Shown one piece after another: positions 43,421-54,936 of a stretch of 64,000 bases of DNA (the stretch's first letter is position 1; each line of letters begins with the position of its first letter). This stretch comes from Gnetum montanum (lineage: Eukaryota; Streptophyta; Gnetopsida; Gnetales; Gnetaceae). Under the pieces are notes generated by a model. The model saw nothing but the letters and a program-made list of their open reading frames with translations. It ran no database searches and was not told the origin of the DNA. The stretch lies in NCBI GenBank assembly GCA_015680685.1, contig MNCI01022419.1, positions 206,663 to 270,662 on the forward strand, written 5' to 3'. A program made the translations under genes and the position numbers.

Positions 43421-44871
43421 ATCCAATCAATTACCACATGGGTCAACATGATAGTATGCACTTTGGAAGGTGTTTGATTTGAAGGGGACTCAAATGGAGT
43501 GGATGTAAAGGATGAGAGAGAACTAGGACCATTAGCTGCATAAGTCTGTGAGGGCTTTATAGGATTGTTAGTTCAAAAGAATGATCATTTTTGGAATTTG
43601 ATTTCCAAACTACTTGGTTGAGGAGCCGACTCAAAGTTAACAACCCTGGTAGCATTGCATTGTTCTGGCTAGGCCAGAATTTCACCATACATTGATGGAC
43701 TAAGTGGTAATTGAGTTTAGGATAGGGGAACATGTGCAGAAGGATGAGGAGGGTAGTGAGGAAATGGGGATTCCCCTCTTGTAGATTAGACTCTAGTATT
43801 TAGGAGGGTAGTAATGATGCTAAAGTGAAGCCTGACTAGAAGATTCACATGCAGAAATGGGCTATTAAACATAGTACCCATATGGATTAGGCTATCAGTA
43901 AGGGTATTGCTGCCTTGGTGGTGGCATCCCCCACAACTAGGGATGTTACCATTGATGGTACTGCTCATAAGGCTGTGGTGAACCTCCACTTGGATAATAG
44001 GCTTATTATTGGTGGAACTACCTTGGATTACCTTGAGCATAAGGTAACCTTCTAGGTGTTTGCCTTCTTGTCGGTCTAAGATTTAGAGCATACACCCCAA
44101 ACTCCTACAAGTGTCACACAATGGGGCAACATCTCTTAGGATATCCATATTGACATATGTCACATCCACCATCATCATCTATTTCAAACTCCACAACCTC
44201 CTCTACTACAATAACCTTTCCCTTATCCCTTTGCTAGGTATGTTCAACTTCCTTCCTTCTCTTGCAATCATGATCACTACTTTGCTCTTTGGATTCCTCT
44301 ACTATTTTCAAAGCCGTTTGGAACTTTTCATCAAAAGAGTTTGAAATTTTATCTACCTTGGCTGAAATTTTAAAAATAGACTTCTAAATTAGCAAGATCT
44401 TTCATTGCATCATCTCATCAAGTGGTGCCTCCTCCTCATTTTCACAAAACTAAACTTTCCTTTTTCTAATGGAAGGATCCCAATTGTACTTCTTAGGACT
44501 TTTCTTTTTTTCTCAACTCTCCTTCTTCCTTAGCAACCTTCTTTACCAGCCTTTGGATCTGATGGGCTCTTAATTCTAAAAGTCTTCCTTGGGCATAGAC
44601 CCCAAGAGTTCTCCTCATTTCTATGTAGAGCCCATCTATGATATGGCAAAGCTACTTCCTTTGAGAATAACCATGGTGATGACATTAATGTAAAAGGGAA
44701 TAGTACATACCCATGGTTGTGTCCAAGGGTTTATGTATTCCTTGTTTCCAACCTTGTATCTATTTTCTTAGGTTGGAAACTTGGGAGTATGTTTGATATT
44801 TATCATTAAATAGCTCAAGCATCATACTCCATCTATGGATTGATTCTAGCTCCAAAGACTAGTACCAGTGA
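43421..44871 (-). pseudogene. B2 gag, C-terminal part
   Basis: The minus-strand continuation of gag: a Pro/Gln-rich linker, then a basic region, then the core up to the C insertion. The host sequence at 44840-44868 aligns to B1 15110-15140 in reverse. It is heavily frame-broken. Confidence 0.6.
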
Positions 44872-45471
44872 AACACCCCAAAACTTGAAGGCATGCTTGC
44901 TTCACCAGGTCTTTGCAATTCGCGCAGCGTTATAGCAGTTCTTCAAGAGATGGATGCTCTGATGTTCAGACTATCTAGTTTGGCAAGTTTTCTACCCCAG
45001 GTGTTAACAGGCTAAATGGATTCTCTAGCCTTCCCACCTGAGTAGTTCATCCAGCCGACATGGCACTTATGAGCAGTGTGTGGAATTGTTGGCGGTGCTC
45101 AAAACACGTAAAACGCTTTAGCAAGTTTTCTAAGTCAAGGAGTTTTGCTACGCTACGCTATGCTATGTAGCATAGAAAACTTCAGAAGACGTTTGTAGAA
45201 GTGTAGTGCTATGCTATGCTATGCCACACAGCGTAGCAAAAAACTAGATGGTCAGTCCCCTCACCCGGCTTCAAGTTTTTCAGCAATGTCTCCTTCCATC
45301 AGAAAGCAACGAACTTGGCAAGAAATAGGCCATGTTGGCCACTATGCTACGAGAAGCTACATGGCGCAGCACAGCGTAGCAATTCTACGAAAGTGACAGA
45401 AGGCATCTCAAAGGGCAGGATCAGCAAGTTCGCAAGCTTTGCAATGCAAAGGGTAAAGTTTGTAGATTAGC
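44872..45471 (+). mobile_element. Element C, left part (solo-LTR-like), split by T
   Basis: Begins TGAAACACCCC just after the B2 gag sequence ends at about TACCAG. It contains clusters of GCTACGC/GCTATGC words (45145-45220, 45345-45385). It is not homologous to B2. Its end TTAGC (45467-45471) is the T target site. Confidence 0.55.
45467..45471. repeat. TSD of T (TTAGC), left copy
   Basis: TTAGC precedes T and TTGGC (58803-58807) follows it, a 5-bp duplication with one transition. Confidence 0.75.
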
Positions 45472-45600
45472 TAAAACACCACTAATTTTGGCCTAGCATT
45501 TTGAAATGGAAACAACTCAAGCCCTTTTGAAGTTTTGGAGACAAAAATTTGGCTAAGGCATGGCATTCACACTGACTTGGGAACTCACCGTGGACACTGT

Positions 45601-45620
45601 GGTCACGCTATAGCGTGACC
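45601..45620. repeat. Perfect 20-bp palindrome in the T 5' LTR
   Basis: GGTCACGCTATAGCGTGACC equals its own reverse complement. The 3' LTR has a decayed version near 57325. Half-sites GCGTGACC / GGTCACGC recur six or more times in U3. Confidence 0.85.
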
Positions 45621-46509
45621 TCCAGCATGACCAACTTTCCCAATTCTCAAAGCCTTCAAATCAAGTCAAAACAATCAAATTTTCAAAGGAGTAAATCAAT
45701 CGTCAGGCTCACCATCGACAACCTATAGACTTCAACTTCTAGAATCTCTGGATTTTAAGTCAAAAATTGCAAGTTTTCATAGATGTTTATAGGTGACACT
45801 GCAAGTTACGTTGTGGTCACACTGCAGCGTGACCATAGCATGACCTACCCAAAATAGCCAGCGTGACCTACTCAAAACCACTCAAATCCAAGCTCAGATC
45901 CTAGATTCTAGAGTTAAACACCTTTAGGAAATAAATCCAGGTTTTAGAATTCAAAAAAGGGTGTCAAAAGGTCAAGATTTCCTCACTCACACTGGAGGTC
46001 ACGCTAGGCATGAGTGAAGTGTGAGTGCAACGTCCACACTGGGATGCTGGACGCTAGGACGTTGGATGTTGGACACATGCTAGAGGTCACACTGGGTGTG
46101 AGTGCAGCGTGACCACACTCAACTCAACTTTGAAGGCACATCAACTCATGTTGGAAGCCCTAGTCAAACAGAGATGCCTCGAACGGCCTCAAATCAACAT
46201 CTTGACATCCTACAGCACTCGATCCATGGTCAAGCAAGTGGAGTCAAATTTCTCCAGTTGTACACTTCATTGTAAATCTCCATTCATGGGCATGTCAGGC
46301 CCTCATGGTCTAAATTAAATGTACTTTCATGGGCTTGAGTAACCCACGAGTTGTAAAATGCAATGTACCTCGTCAAAAACGTAGCTTGCCAACACACATC
46401 CAACTCATGGACAACTATTTGTTGGACATGTGTCATTGGATCCACTTTCGTCTCATCTCCTAGCCATTGATCCTATTCTTGAATTCCACACCTGAGCTCA
46501 ACCCAGCCC

Positions 46510-46517
46510 TATAAATA
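46510..46517 (+). promoter_or_regulatory. T LTR TATA box
   Basis: CCCTATAAATACCCTATAAATT lies in the 5' LTR and is preserved in the 3' LTR at 58230-58237. It would drive the genomic transcript. Confidence 0.65.
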
Positions 46518-47065
46518 CCCTATAAATTCACATAAACCAGGGTGGGGGGCAATCAGAGACATTGGCAACTTTGAGAACATATAGCAAACCAGCAATCCTT
46601 GGGTGCTCGGCATACTTGACTCTTGGCATCCAAGCACTCCATCACATCATCACATCACATCATCCTAGGGCTCGACATTTGACTTACCATCCACACGTGC
46701 AACCACGCTTTGACCGGTGCACACTCTTGTTAAACAATACAATACAATTTCATTATTTCCTTCCATTTATATTATTTACTTTGTTTACAATTCAGTCTCT
46801 ATTTACGCTCTGTGCTCTATTTACATTTCGTATCGTTGTTTACATTTCGTTTACACCGTTTACGATAACCCCAACGCTAGCCATAGCTTACACTCAAGGA
46901 AGTCCTTGGTTGATTTGCGTGCAAACCATCTAAGGCACTCTACCTTTGTTCTCTTTTCTAGCTTGCCCTTAGGAGAAGGTAGCGTCAGTTGTGCCTGCCC
47001 AATGATCTTTCAGTGTCTATTTTCCCTTCCAGCCTTACACTGATGATTTAGGTCAATACATTTTT

Positions 47066-47084
47066 TGGCACTAGAAGGAGGGCC
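47066..47084 (+). promoter_or_regulatory. T primer-binding site
   Basis: TGGCACTAGAAGGAGGGCC begins five bases after the LTR, matching the element A site at 26382 in most positions. Confidence 0.7.
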
Positions 47085-47160
47085 AACTTGCTTGTTGTTT
47101 GTTAAAATGTCGATCATGCTACCTGTCAAAACTTCTTCATCTTGTCCCTGTACTGTCGCA

Positions 47161-47405
47161 GTTAGTCACACTAAGCTTGCTTCCTGTTAGTCACACTGAG
47201 CTTGCTTCTTGCTAGGCATGTTGAGCTTGCTTCTTGTTAGTTATGCTGAGCTTGCTTCTTGTTGGTCATGTTGATCTTGCTTCTTGTTAGTCATGCTGAG
47301 CTTGCTTCCTATTGGTCACGCTGAGCTTGCTTCCTATTAGTCACGCTAAGCTTGCTTCCTATTGGTCACGTTGAGCTTGCTTCCTATTAGTCATGCTATG
47401 GTTTA
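47161..47405 (+). repeat. 25-bp tandem repeats in the T leader
   Basis: Nearly ten copies of a unit like GTTAGTCACGCTGAGCTTGC plus five bases, with starts spaced 25 bp apart (47161, 47186, 47211, 47236, 47261 and onward). The unit contains GTCACGCTG, which is also the recurring word of the T LTR. It lies between the primer site and gag. Confidence 0.85.
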
Positions 47406-47496
47406 ATTAGTTTGGTCACAATATGATTGTGTCATGCCGGTCATGTTGTGGTTGCTTGCACTCCAACTCATCTAGCCCAGTCTACTAACGTTCATC

Positions 47497-49545
47497 ATGG
47501 AACCCTCCCAAATCAATCGAGTAACATTACCGATCTCTAACTTTGGGGCTGAAACCTCAAATCCTATGACTACCACGGAATCCATAACTATTATTGAATA
47601 GGTAAACCCCCAAGGCCCTACATGCCAGTCACTCAGGCTACAGGGCAAAGGCCCTACTTATGCGACTCTTACACCCGAAGGGTATAACTTCATCTATGTC
47701 AAAATCCAAGCCAGCCTACCTATCAACCGTACAGAAAGGGAAGCAAAACGAGACTATGATCTTATCCACAAAGGAGGTCACAAATTCATTCCTTTAGCAT
47801 TCAACAGAATCCTGCTTTCTGAACACCATCATAGACTCATATCCCAACTTCTCATGGATAGAAGTCAAGCCCTACAATTACCTCGAATAGAGCCTCAAGG
47901 TGGAGATGAGGAAGATGATTTTGTAGCCCAATCTGAACATGAGGATTCATACCATACCGTTAGCCCCCATGCCCATACAAACCCACTATTTCAACCTTTT
48001 CTAGAAGAGACAACATTTCTGCCACCAACTTCCTTATGGGAAGTAGCCATTCCTATTCCCATCTTCTCCAAGTCCAACATTCAAACTAATGCATCTACTT
48101 CCATCATACCATTACAAAAACAATCCCAACAGCTTCCTCCTCAAACTAATGCAGCAATGACTTTTCGACCTCAAGTGATTGGAATGCCATCGATCATACC
48201 CGCTTCCACGTCCATCCATTACATACCTCAAGTGCAAATCCAACATGCACCAACGATCACTTCACAACCAGTGACTAGACAATGGGTCCCACCAGCTGTT
48301 CAGCAAAACCCGTCTACTCACTACAGTGTACCACATCCCATGATCTCAACCCTGAATGTCATCCAGCCACAACAAAAAATTACCCAACAACCTCTTTTTC
48401 CACAAATGATACCACCATCAAGTCATTATCAATTACCGTCAACCCAAACCGTTGCTGCGCCTACCGCCCAAGAATGGGCAGACACACAAAAGATGATGCA
48501 CTCGTTGGTAGAAGAATTAAAACACCTTAAAAATTTGAACAATGAGGAAGTTAAGGTGCTAGATTTCTATCAAGATGACCCAAGTGACCCCTTAGTCCCA
48601 CCCTTAACCTTGCCAAAGGGATTCTCCTTACCTCAGTTGACCAAGTACAATGGAGAGGGAGACCCAAATGCCCACCAAGTGACATTTCGAACCGAAAGTC
48701 TTTTGCTTCAGGCATGGCCCCATGTAATTCTACATGTGTTTGCTATGTCCCTAACTAGAAAAGCCTTAGACTGGTACTGAGCCTTACCCTGTAGATCCAT
48801 ATCTTCTCTGGAAGATTTGTTACACTAGTTTGTCACCTGTTTCAAATACAATTTGAAGCCTAAAGCCACATTAGATAGCTTGATTCAAATTAAACAAGCA
48901 CTTTTAGAGCCAACACAAAAAGTTATCCAAAGGTGGAGTGCAACCCTGAATGAACTTCATGAGCCTATTCCTGAAACATATCTGCTTACCATCCTTAAGG
49001 AGGCCGCAAATGAATTTATTAAATTGAAGCTTTACTATTTAAAACCCCATACCTTGAACCAAGAATTTGTACAAATTAAAGACATATAAGAGGCTGCATA
49101 AACAAGTAATGACCCAGCCTACTCAACATTTAGGAGCCAACACATGAGAAAAGATAAATCCAAAACAACAATAGCAGCAGTGGCTGAAATAGAAACAACT
49201 ATGAAAGAACCACACCCACTCTTACACCCGAAAATTCTTCAAATAGAAACAACAACACAGGTCATGCCCATACCTTCAAAAGAAAAAACCTCACTCAATA
49301 CACACCATTGTCCATGAAACCTTCACAATTTCTTGATCAACTTCTAAAGCCTAGGCTAATTCAACACAAACAAATGTCTCCTACGACCTCTCAAAGACAC
49401 GATCGATTTTACAAATTGGCCAAAAATCTAGCCTTAGCAACAACTAAAAAACCTCCCATTCCAAAAGGCTTTAGGTTAGATAGGTTTTGTGAATATCACC
49501 AATGGTGTGGTCATGGGATTGATTACTACTTTACATTGAAATAGT
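47497..49545 (+). pseudogene. T gag
   Basis: The frame opens at ATG 47497 and is intact to 48780 except for one TAG near 47599. A Pro/Gln-rich half (47990-48430) is followed by the gag core from about 48640 (LTKYNGEGDPNAHQVTFRTE, then MSLTRKALDWY) to 49090. A zinc-knuckle-like block at 49485-49545 reads RFCEYHQWCGHGIDYYFTLK, with its last Cys position now Tyr. A frameshift lies between 49090 and 49308. Confidence 0.85.
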
Positions 49546-50140
49546 ATATACAACACATGATTGATAGGGGCAAAGTAGTGTTCGATGAGGCAAACCCCGT
49601 AAGACCCAAAAACCAATCCATGAGGGTCTACAAGGATCCTCTCAATACCAATGATGCACCATATGTGATTAATACTATCCATGTGGAAGACAGAAAAGAT
49701 GTTCCTTGTAAACCTTTTGTGATTCACAGGCCTTCAGAAAACACACCTACCCCAACATATCCTCAAACCCCTTTCACCATGTGCACATCCCCCATACCAC
49801 CAAAACCATTTGTCATCCGTGTACCTCCTTCTGTTGTAGCCACAACCACACCATTTGAAAATCGACCATTCCCTTCGGGATCCAAATGCCAAAATTCCCT
49901 GATACACAAACCACCTCCATTCCCTTACAACCTCTACAAGAACGTCTTGCCGATAGACAAACAACAGAACGTTTGGAAAGGGAAAATCATCGATACAAAT
50001 TAGGATCACCAAAGCCAACACCACTAAACACCATTCCCATAAGTTTGCCCATTAATGAGCCTAGTATGAGTCACCAAAACGAGGATAATGTCAAGAGCCA
50101 TGTCCTAAACACAGCATCTTCGGTAAAAATCCCTCCATAA
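49546..50140 (+). pseudogene. T gag-protease linker
   Basis: A Pro/Thr-rich open region (49557-50003, then a shifted frame to 50140) with no recognised domain. It lies between the zinc-knuckle block and protease, as usual for Tat polyproteins. Confidence 0.55.
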
Positions 50141-50149
50141 GAAATACGA

Positions 50150-50803
50150 ATGCTAGGTCAAATGGACCAAATCTCTATAGACAAGGGTGCCCCAAATGGT
50201 AAAGACCTAGCAAATGCATTGACCCAAGTCACACAAGATTTGAAACAAAAGACTACTTCTTTAAGCCTATATGATCTAGTAATGACTTCGGCAGTACATA
50301 GAGAATCTTTTGTACGTATGTTAACTTTGCTCCCTATTAGTGAGGACCTTCTCATAGATAAATCATCCATTCATGCAGTATTATTTGCACAAGCTCAAGA
50401 ATCAAAAACTACATCCCTAGAGTTACGCACTAAGGACATTAAGCTAGATGAGAAAATAGGAGAAGTCACCACAACCCCTATGTTCATAATGATACAAGTT
50501 AATCATTTCAAGATACATAGGGTGCATGTTGATGACGGTGTGGCAACCAATGTAATACCTTTTTTTGTCATCCAAAAACTAGGACTTACCGAACAAATGC
50601 AACCCACGACAACTTCTTTCCTAAAATCCTTCAACGATTCTCGTGTTGGAGTGAGAGGTATGGTTACCTTGGATTTCATAGCCGGGGACCAATTCCCCAC
50701 ATCAACTGAATTCATAGTAGTCGATGAAATGCTAGGAATTAATCTAATCCTAGGACATCCTTGGCTGGCTCAACTTAAAGCCATATCCTTCCCAATCCAT
50801 TAG
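50150..50803 (+). pseudogene. T protease domain, open frame
   Basis: An uninterrupted 217-codon frame. The retropepsin-like core reads IHRVHVDDGVATNVIPF (about 50510-50560), with the catalytic Asp in the V-D-D-G form common in Tat elements. The hydrophobic LILGHPWLAQL follows near 50745. Upstream (50150-50430) is a helical linker. Confidence 0.8.
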
Positions 50804-51156
50804 GAGATCCACCTACCTTACGAGGGTGGTGAGATCATCATATATGGGGATGCAATAGTGTCACCTACTTCCTCAAACCCTAGAGTGAATCAGGAATCAA
50901 AAATTGAATTCGTTGACTCTAAGCAAGGCATCATGAGCATACTTCAAAACATAACTCCAACATTAACTCCCAACCCTACTGAAACTAAAGAAACACTAGA
51001 CAATACAAACATAGGCGCCATCCCTACTGATGTCTCCTAGTCAGAACCACTCTTTGATATCACCGATGAAGGAGAATGTGAGTATAAAATCTTACCCACA
51101 TGCCCAACCCCACATGTTAAACTACAAAGGATCAAGAAGCAACTCAACAAATAGAG
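50804..51156 (+). pseudogene. T protease-RT linker, truncated
   Basis: A coding-like continuation (TKETLDNTNIGAIPTDVS near 50985; FDITDEGECEYKILPTCPTP near 51054) up to HVKLQRIKKQ near 51112. The 27-bp repeats begin just after, and the expected start of RT is absent. Confidence 0.55.
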
Positions 51157-51357
51157 TTAAACTACAAAATGTTCAAAATGATGTTAAACTACGAAAGGTC
51201 TGAAATGATGTTAAACTACAAAATGTCTGAAATGACGTTAAACTACGAAATGTCTGAAATGACGTTAAACTACAAAACGTCTGAAATGACATTAAACTAT
51301 GAAATGTCTGAAATGATGTTAAACTACAAACAAACATCTGCAATGACATTAAACTAG
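51157..51357 (+). repeat. 27-bp tandem repeats inside the T pol region
   Basis: Starts at 51157, 51184, 51211, 51238, 51265, 51292, 51319 and 51349 (the last spaced 30). The unit is TTAAACTACRAAATGTCTGA plus seven bases. The unit word ATGTTAAACTACAAAGG also occurs just upstream at 51113 inside the coding-like linker, so the array may have grown from it. Confidence 0.85.
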
Positions 51358-51888
51358 CCATGGTCATAAATGGCTTATTCCATTTAAAAATTTCTAAAAA
51401 TGTTACTAACTTTGGTCCACCATGGCATAAAATTGATAATCCTTTCTTTCTTTAACAACAGATGCAACAGTCCATCATGACTATAAACTGACGTACCCCT
51501 CAAAACGGCTTTAAACTAGAGTCAACAAGTTACAAATTCATGAACTCCTATCATTTTACATTGAATTTTCGATTACAAGTTACAAAGTTTTAATTTAGAT
51601 TCATGCACGGTCGTTGCCTTCTTTTTCAAGTATTTACCTTATATCTCACTTTACACTTTAGAAATTTATGTTACATCTAGTTGCACACATATACACAAGA
51701 AAACAAAGAAAAATAATAAAAAACATGAAAAATAACAAAAATATTTACATAGAACATCAAAGTAACAAAGGAATGCAACCATTTTATACCACAATTAAAT
51801 TTAGGCCATTACATCAGTCTTCATACATTCTTTCAAACATCCAAAAATCTAAAAACATTTAACAACTTAAATTTGAGTAATGTAAGGC
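51358..51888. other. 3'UTR-like non-coding segment inside T pol
   Basis: Has no plus-strand coding. AGTCCATCATGACTATAAACTG near 51470 resembles the degenerate units at the end of the 3' array (55855-56010). The remainder is AT-rich and would be the 3' untranslated part of the antisense gene to its right. Confidence 0.45.
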
Positions 51889-52290
51889 TCATGGATGAGG
51901 CTGATCCCCAAGATCCTCTTCATCGTCTGCTCCTGCTCCACTAGGGCCAGCTCCATCATTAACATGTCCCTACAAACGAAAAACAAAAAATAGAACAAAA
52001 TAGTTAAGGGTAATAAAGCAATTCATAAACACAAAAATCAGAAAAAAATAACACCAAAACAAAATAATAAATGTCACAATAAAACATTCACAAGTGAGGA
52101 AGGCCCTAAGTTGGTCTCCAAATGCCGTAGAATCTTCTTCTCAAGCACATTTACCCAATCTTCCTCCAAGCCAAGATCAATGCCAACGAGTGCTAGGCAT
52201 CTCAAGCCATGGCCTTAGCGAGTTAATTGATGTAGGATGATCAAGGGAGGTTTCTTCGATTGGAACCTGTGATCTTGACACAGCTTCTTG
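51889..52290 (-). pseudogene. Antisense gene tail with a possible intron, lodged in T pol
   Basis: Minus-strand exon 52290-52092 reads LIILHQLTR, a TAA, then GHGLRCLALVGIDLGLEEDW and VNVLEKKILRHLE, ending GPSSL at a GTGAAT donor. After 122 bp of T-rich sequence and a TTTCGTTTGTAG acceptor, exon 51969-51889 continues in phase (GHVNDGAGPSGAGADDEEDL) to a TGA. In-phase joining across GT...AG makes a spliced gene tail plausible, though the donor is not a strong consensus. The function is not recognised. It may derive from an antisense 3' gene of a Tat element or from a host gene. Confidence 0.5.
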
Positions 52291-52292
52291 GG

Positions 52293-52690
52293 ATATAGGT
52301 GCCACATATCAGCGAGAAATGACATACATATTTAGTGATTACATGCCTAATTTACTCAATGATTATGTTGATGACATTGTGGTCAAATCTAAAACAACTG
52401 AACAACATGCAAAAGATCTAGATCTAGTGCTTAAACGTTGCCTTAAATATGACCTTAAGCTTAATACAAAGAAGTGTTTTTTTGGTGTTAAAACAAGAAA
52501 AATGCTTGGTTTCCTACTCTCTGAAATAGGGATACGAGTAGACCCCAATAAGGTTAAACCAATAACCAATATGCAACCTCCAAGAAACCTCACCGAGCTA
52601 CGTGGCCTCCAAGGTAGACTTCAATTCATTAGATGCTTTATCGACAGGCTAATGGATAAATTGAGTCCCATGCAACATCTATTATAAAAG
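52293..52690 (+). pseudogene. T reverse transcriptase, C-terminal half only
   Basis: Starts abruptly at GATYQREMTYIF, past the RT fingers and first Asp motif. It includes the active site NDYVDDIVVKSK (YVDD) and the thumb LTELRGLQGRLQFIRCFIDR. A TAA ends the open frame at 52687, and the same frame continues beyond. The missing half is replaced by the repeat and antisense segment 51157-52290. Confidence 0.88.
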
Positions 52691-53190
52691 AATGTACATT
52701 TCCAATGGACTCAATAATGCCAAGAAGCGTTCGAGAACATAAAACAAGAGTTGGCTCAACTACCAACTGTTTATCCTCCATAAAGTGACAAACCTTTCTA
52801 CATCTACATTGCAACTTCTGATTCCTCCATTGCATCCATGCTTTGTCAAAAATGTCAAGATGGAGCCAAAATCCATGTATATTATCTAAGCCACACTTTA
52901 ATAGCCTATGAACAATGATACAACGATGTAGAAATATCATGCCTAGCCCTCATCTTCTCTTTGAAGAAATGGCGACATTATCTCTTCCGTAATCAGGTTT
53001 ACATCATTTGCAAGGATAATGTTCTCCATGCCATCACTAATAACATCTATGGGTCAAGTAGGTTAGCTAGGTGGAAAGCAATGATCGCAGAGTTTAACTT
53101 GCACTATGTTGCTCAATCTTCCACAAAAGGTCAAGTAATAGCCACGCAATTAACCGTCTCGCCGACACACGATCAAGCAACGATAAACCT
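52691..53190 (+). pseudogene. T first RNase H (Ty3 type)
   Basis: In the same frame as RT: KPFYIYIATSDSSIASMLCQ, VYYLSHTLIAYEQ, then YNDVEISCLALIFSLKKWRH and VLHAITNNIYGSSRLARWKA. The typical early catalytic Asp region has changed. It is the degenerate first RNase H typical of Tat elements that carry a second one. Confidence 0.75.
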
Positions 53191-53740
53191 TGAATTCTCA
53201 AATGAAAATGTTAATAGTGTAGACACCATACCTGATAACTACGAGGTAATCCTCTACTTTGATAGGGCTTCAACCTCTCGAGGAGGGAGTCTTGCAGCCA
53301 TTTTAGCATACCCCTCTGGAGAAATCCAACCTTTCATCTACCGCTTAACCTTTCCTTGCACCAATAATGTGGCAAAATACGAAGGTCTTCTTAGAGGCCT
53401 TCAGGTAGCGTTAACTTCAGGAATCTCATGCCTTGTAGTTCAAGGGGATTCACAATTAGTCATTAATCAGGTCACTGAGGTTTATGCGTGCAAAGCTCTC
53501 CATTTGCAACCATATTGTGATTTGACCAAACATCTGCTGAGACAGCTAGTAGAAATGGATTTACAACATGTCCCCAGAAGTGAAAACACCATTGCTAATG
53601 CACTTGCTACACTAGCCTTAGAAATAACACCCGAAATGTTCCATGCATTGCCAAGCTCTATAACAAGTTGTGTCGAACCTATAATTAACACTCTAGATGA
53701 GGTACCTATAGCATCCGTTAGTACAACACATGCAATATAA
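53191..53740 (+). pseudogene. T second RNase H (archaeal type, aRNH)
   Basis: Open to TAA at 53740. Blocks are VILYFDRASTSRGGSLAAIL, YRLTFPCTNNVAKYEGLLRG, VQGDSQLVINQV and HVPRSENTIANALATLA. The catalytic Asp (FDRAS), Glu (KYEG) and Asp (GDS) are present. The last acidic position reads Asn (AAT at 53597-53599). The order RT, RNase H, aRNH, integrase is the Tat standard. Confidence 0.85.
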
Positions 53741-54923
53741 TGGTACGATGACATAAAAGAGTACCTTCTAAGAGGCAAACCTCCACAATACTTAACAAAT
53801 GCTCAAAAAGATGTCGTACAGAAATGTTCCCACCAATACACATTAATAGGAGACACCTTGTGTCATAAATCATATGAAGGTATTCTACTAATGTGCATTA
53901 GTAGCATTGACGGCCAAACGATCATAGAAAAATCCACGAAGGACTTTGTGGAGGGCACATAGCACCTAAATCAATGGAAATGAAGATTAGGCGCTTAGGT
54001 TACTACTAGCCACACATGGAATACGATTGCATCTCCAAGGTCAAAATGTGTGACATTTGCCAAAAGCATGGTAACCTAATACATGTGCCACCCAACGAAC
54101 TGCATACAGCACAAATCACATGGCCATTCCAAAAATGGGGTTTAGACTTAATTAATCCAAAAACGCCATCATCCTCCGCAGGACATAGCTTCATTATCAC
54201 TACGACTGAATATTTCAAAAAGTGGGTGGAAGCTATTCCCCTTAGGAAAACTACCTCAAAACACATTTGCACTTTCATGATGGAAAATATCGTGACCCGT
54301 TTTGGTATTCCAATGACCATCGTTACTGACAATGGGCCACAATTCAGTAGTGCAAATACTAAAAGCTTCTGTGAAAGTCTGGGCATTAAACATGCATTTT
54401 TGTCACCTTACTACCCACAGAGCAATGGTCAAGCAAAGGCTACAAACAAAACTATCATCATGGTGCTCAAAAAGATGTTGAATCAGAGCAAGAAATGATG
54501 GCATGAACAATTAGTCTATGCATTGTGGGCTTATAGAACAATACATCAAACATCCACAAGTAAAACTCCATATAGTCTTGTATACAAATCTGAAGCTGTT
54601 TTACCTTTAGAATTGTAGGTTCCCTCATTGCTGACCTTGACTCGGCAGAGGAGGAATGCGTGCGAACACTTGATCAAATCGAATGGTACCAAAAACAACA
54701 GAGGCAAAGGCACAAGCATGATCTCCATAAGCGCCGGATCAAAGAAGGAGATCTAGTCTTTAAGGCTGCCCATGAACATCCAAATAAATTCTTAGCCAAC
54801 TGGGAAGGGCCTTACTTAGTTACCAAGGCATACAATAATGGAAAATTCAAACTTGCTCCCATGGACGGAAACGAGTTCACCAATCCTACAAACCACTTGT
54901 ACTTGAAAGAGTACTATGTCTGA
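53741..54923 (+). pseudogene. T integrase, catalytic Glu lost
   Basis: The zinc-domain region (53741-54080) ends in KVKMCDICQKHGN. The core has Asp in GLDLINPK (54145-54147), Asp in IVTDNGPQF (54328-54330) and Lys at the Glu position (54436-54438, QAKATN). The C-terminal domain 54660-54923 reads KEGDLVFKAAHEHPNKF and WEGPYLVTKAY, ending KEYYV and TGA. Frameshifts lie near 53970 and 54640. Confidence 0.85.
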
Positions 54924-54936
54924 CAAACTTGAGGTA

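Larger units (their letters stand above)
45472..47060 (+). mobile_element. T 5' LTR
   Basis: 1589 bp, ending GGTCAATACA. The terminal TG has decayed to TA. It contains repeated GGTCACGCTG / CAGCGTGACC words through U3, TATAAATA at 46510-46517 and TTTAC-rich R/U5. It aligns along its length to 57195-58802. Confidence 0.9.

Noticed and set aside
51169-51357. Repeat protein with nine-residue periods
   Set aside because: It follows from the 27-bp tandem repeat being a multiple of three; no start context or flanking domain supports a separate protein.
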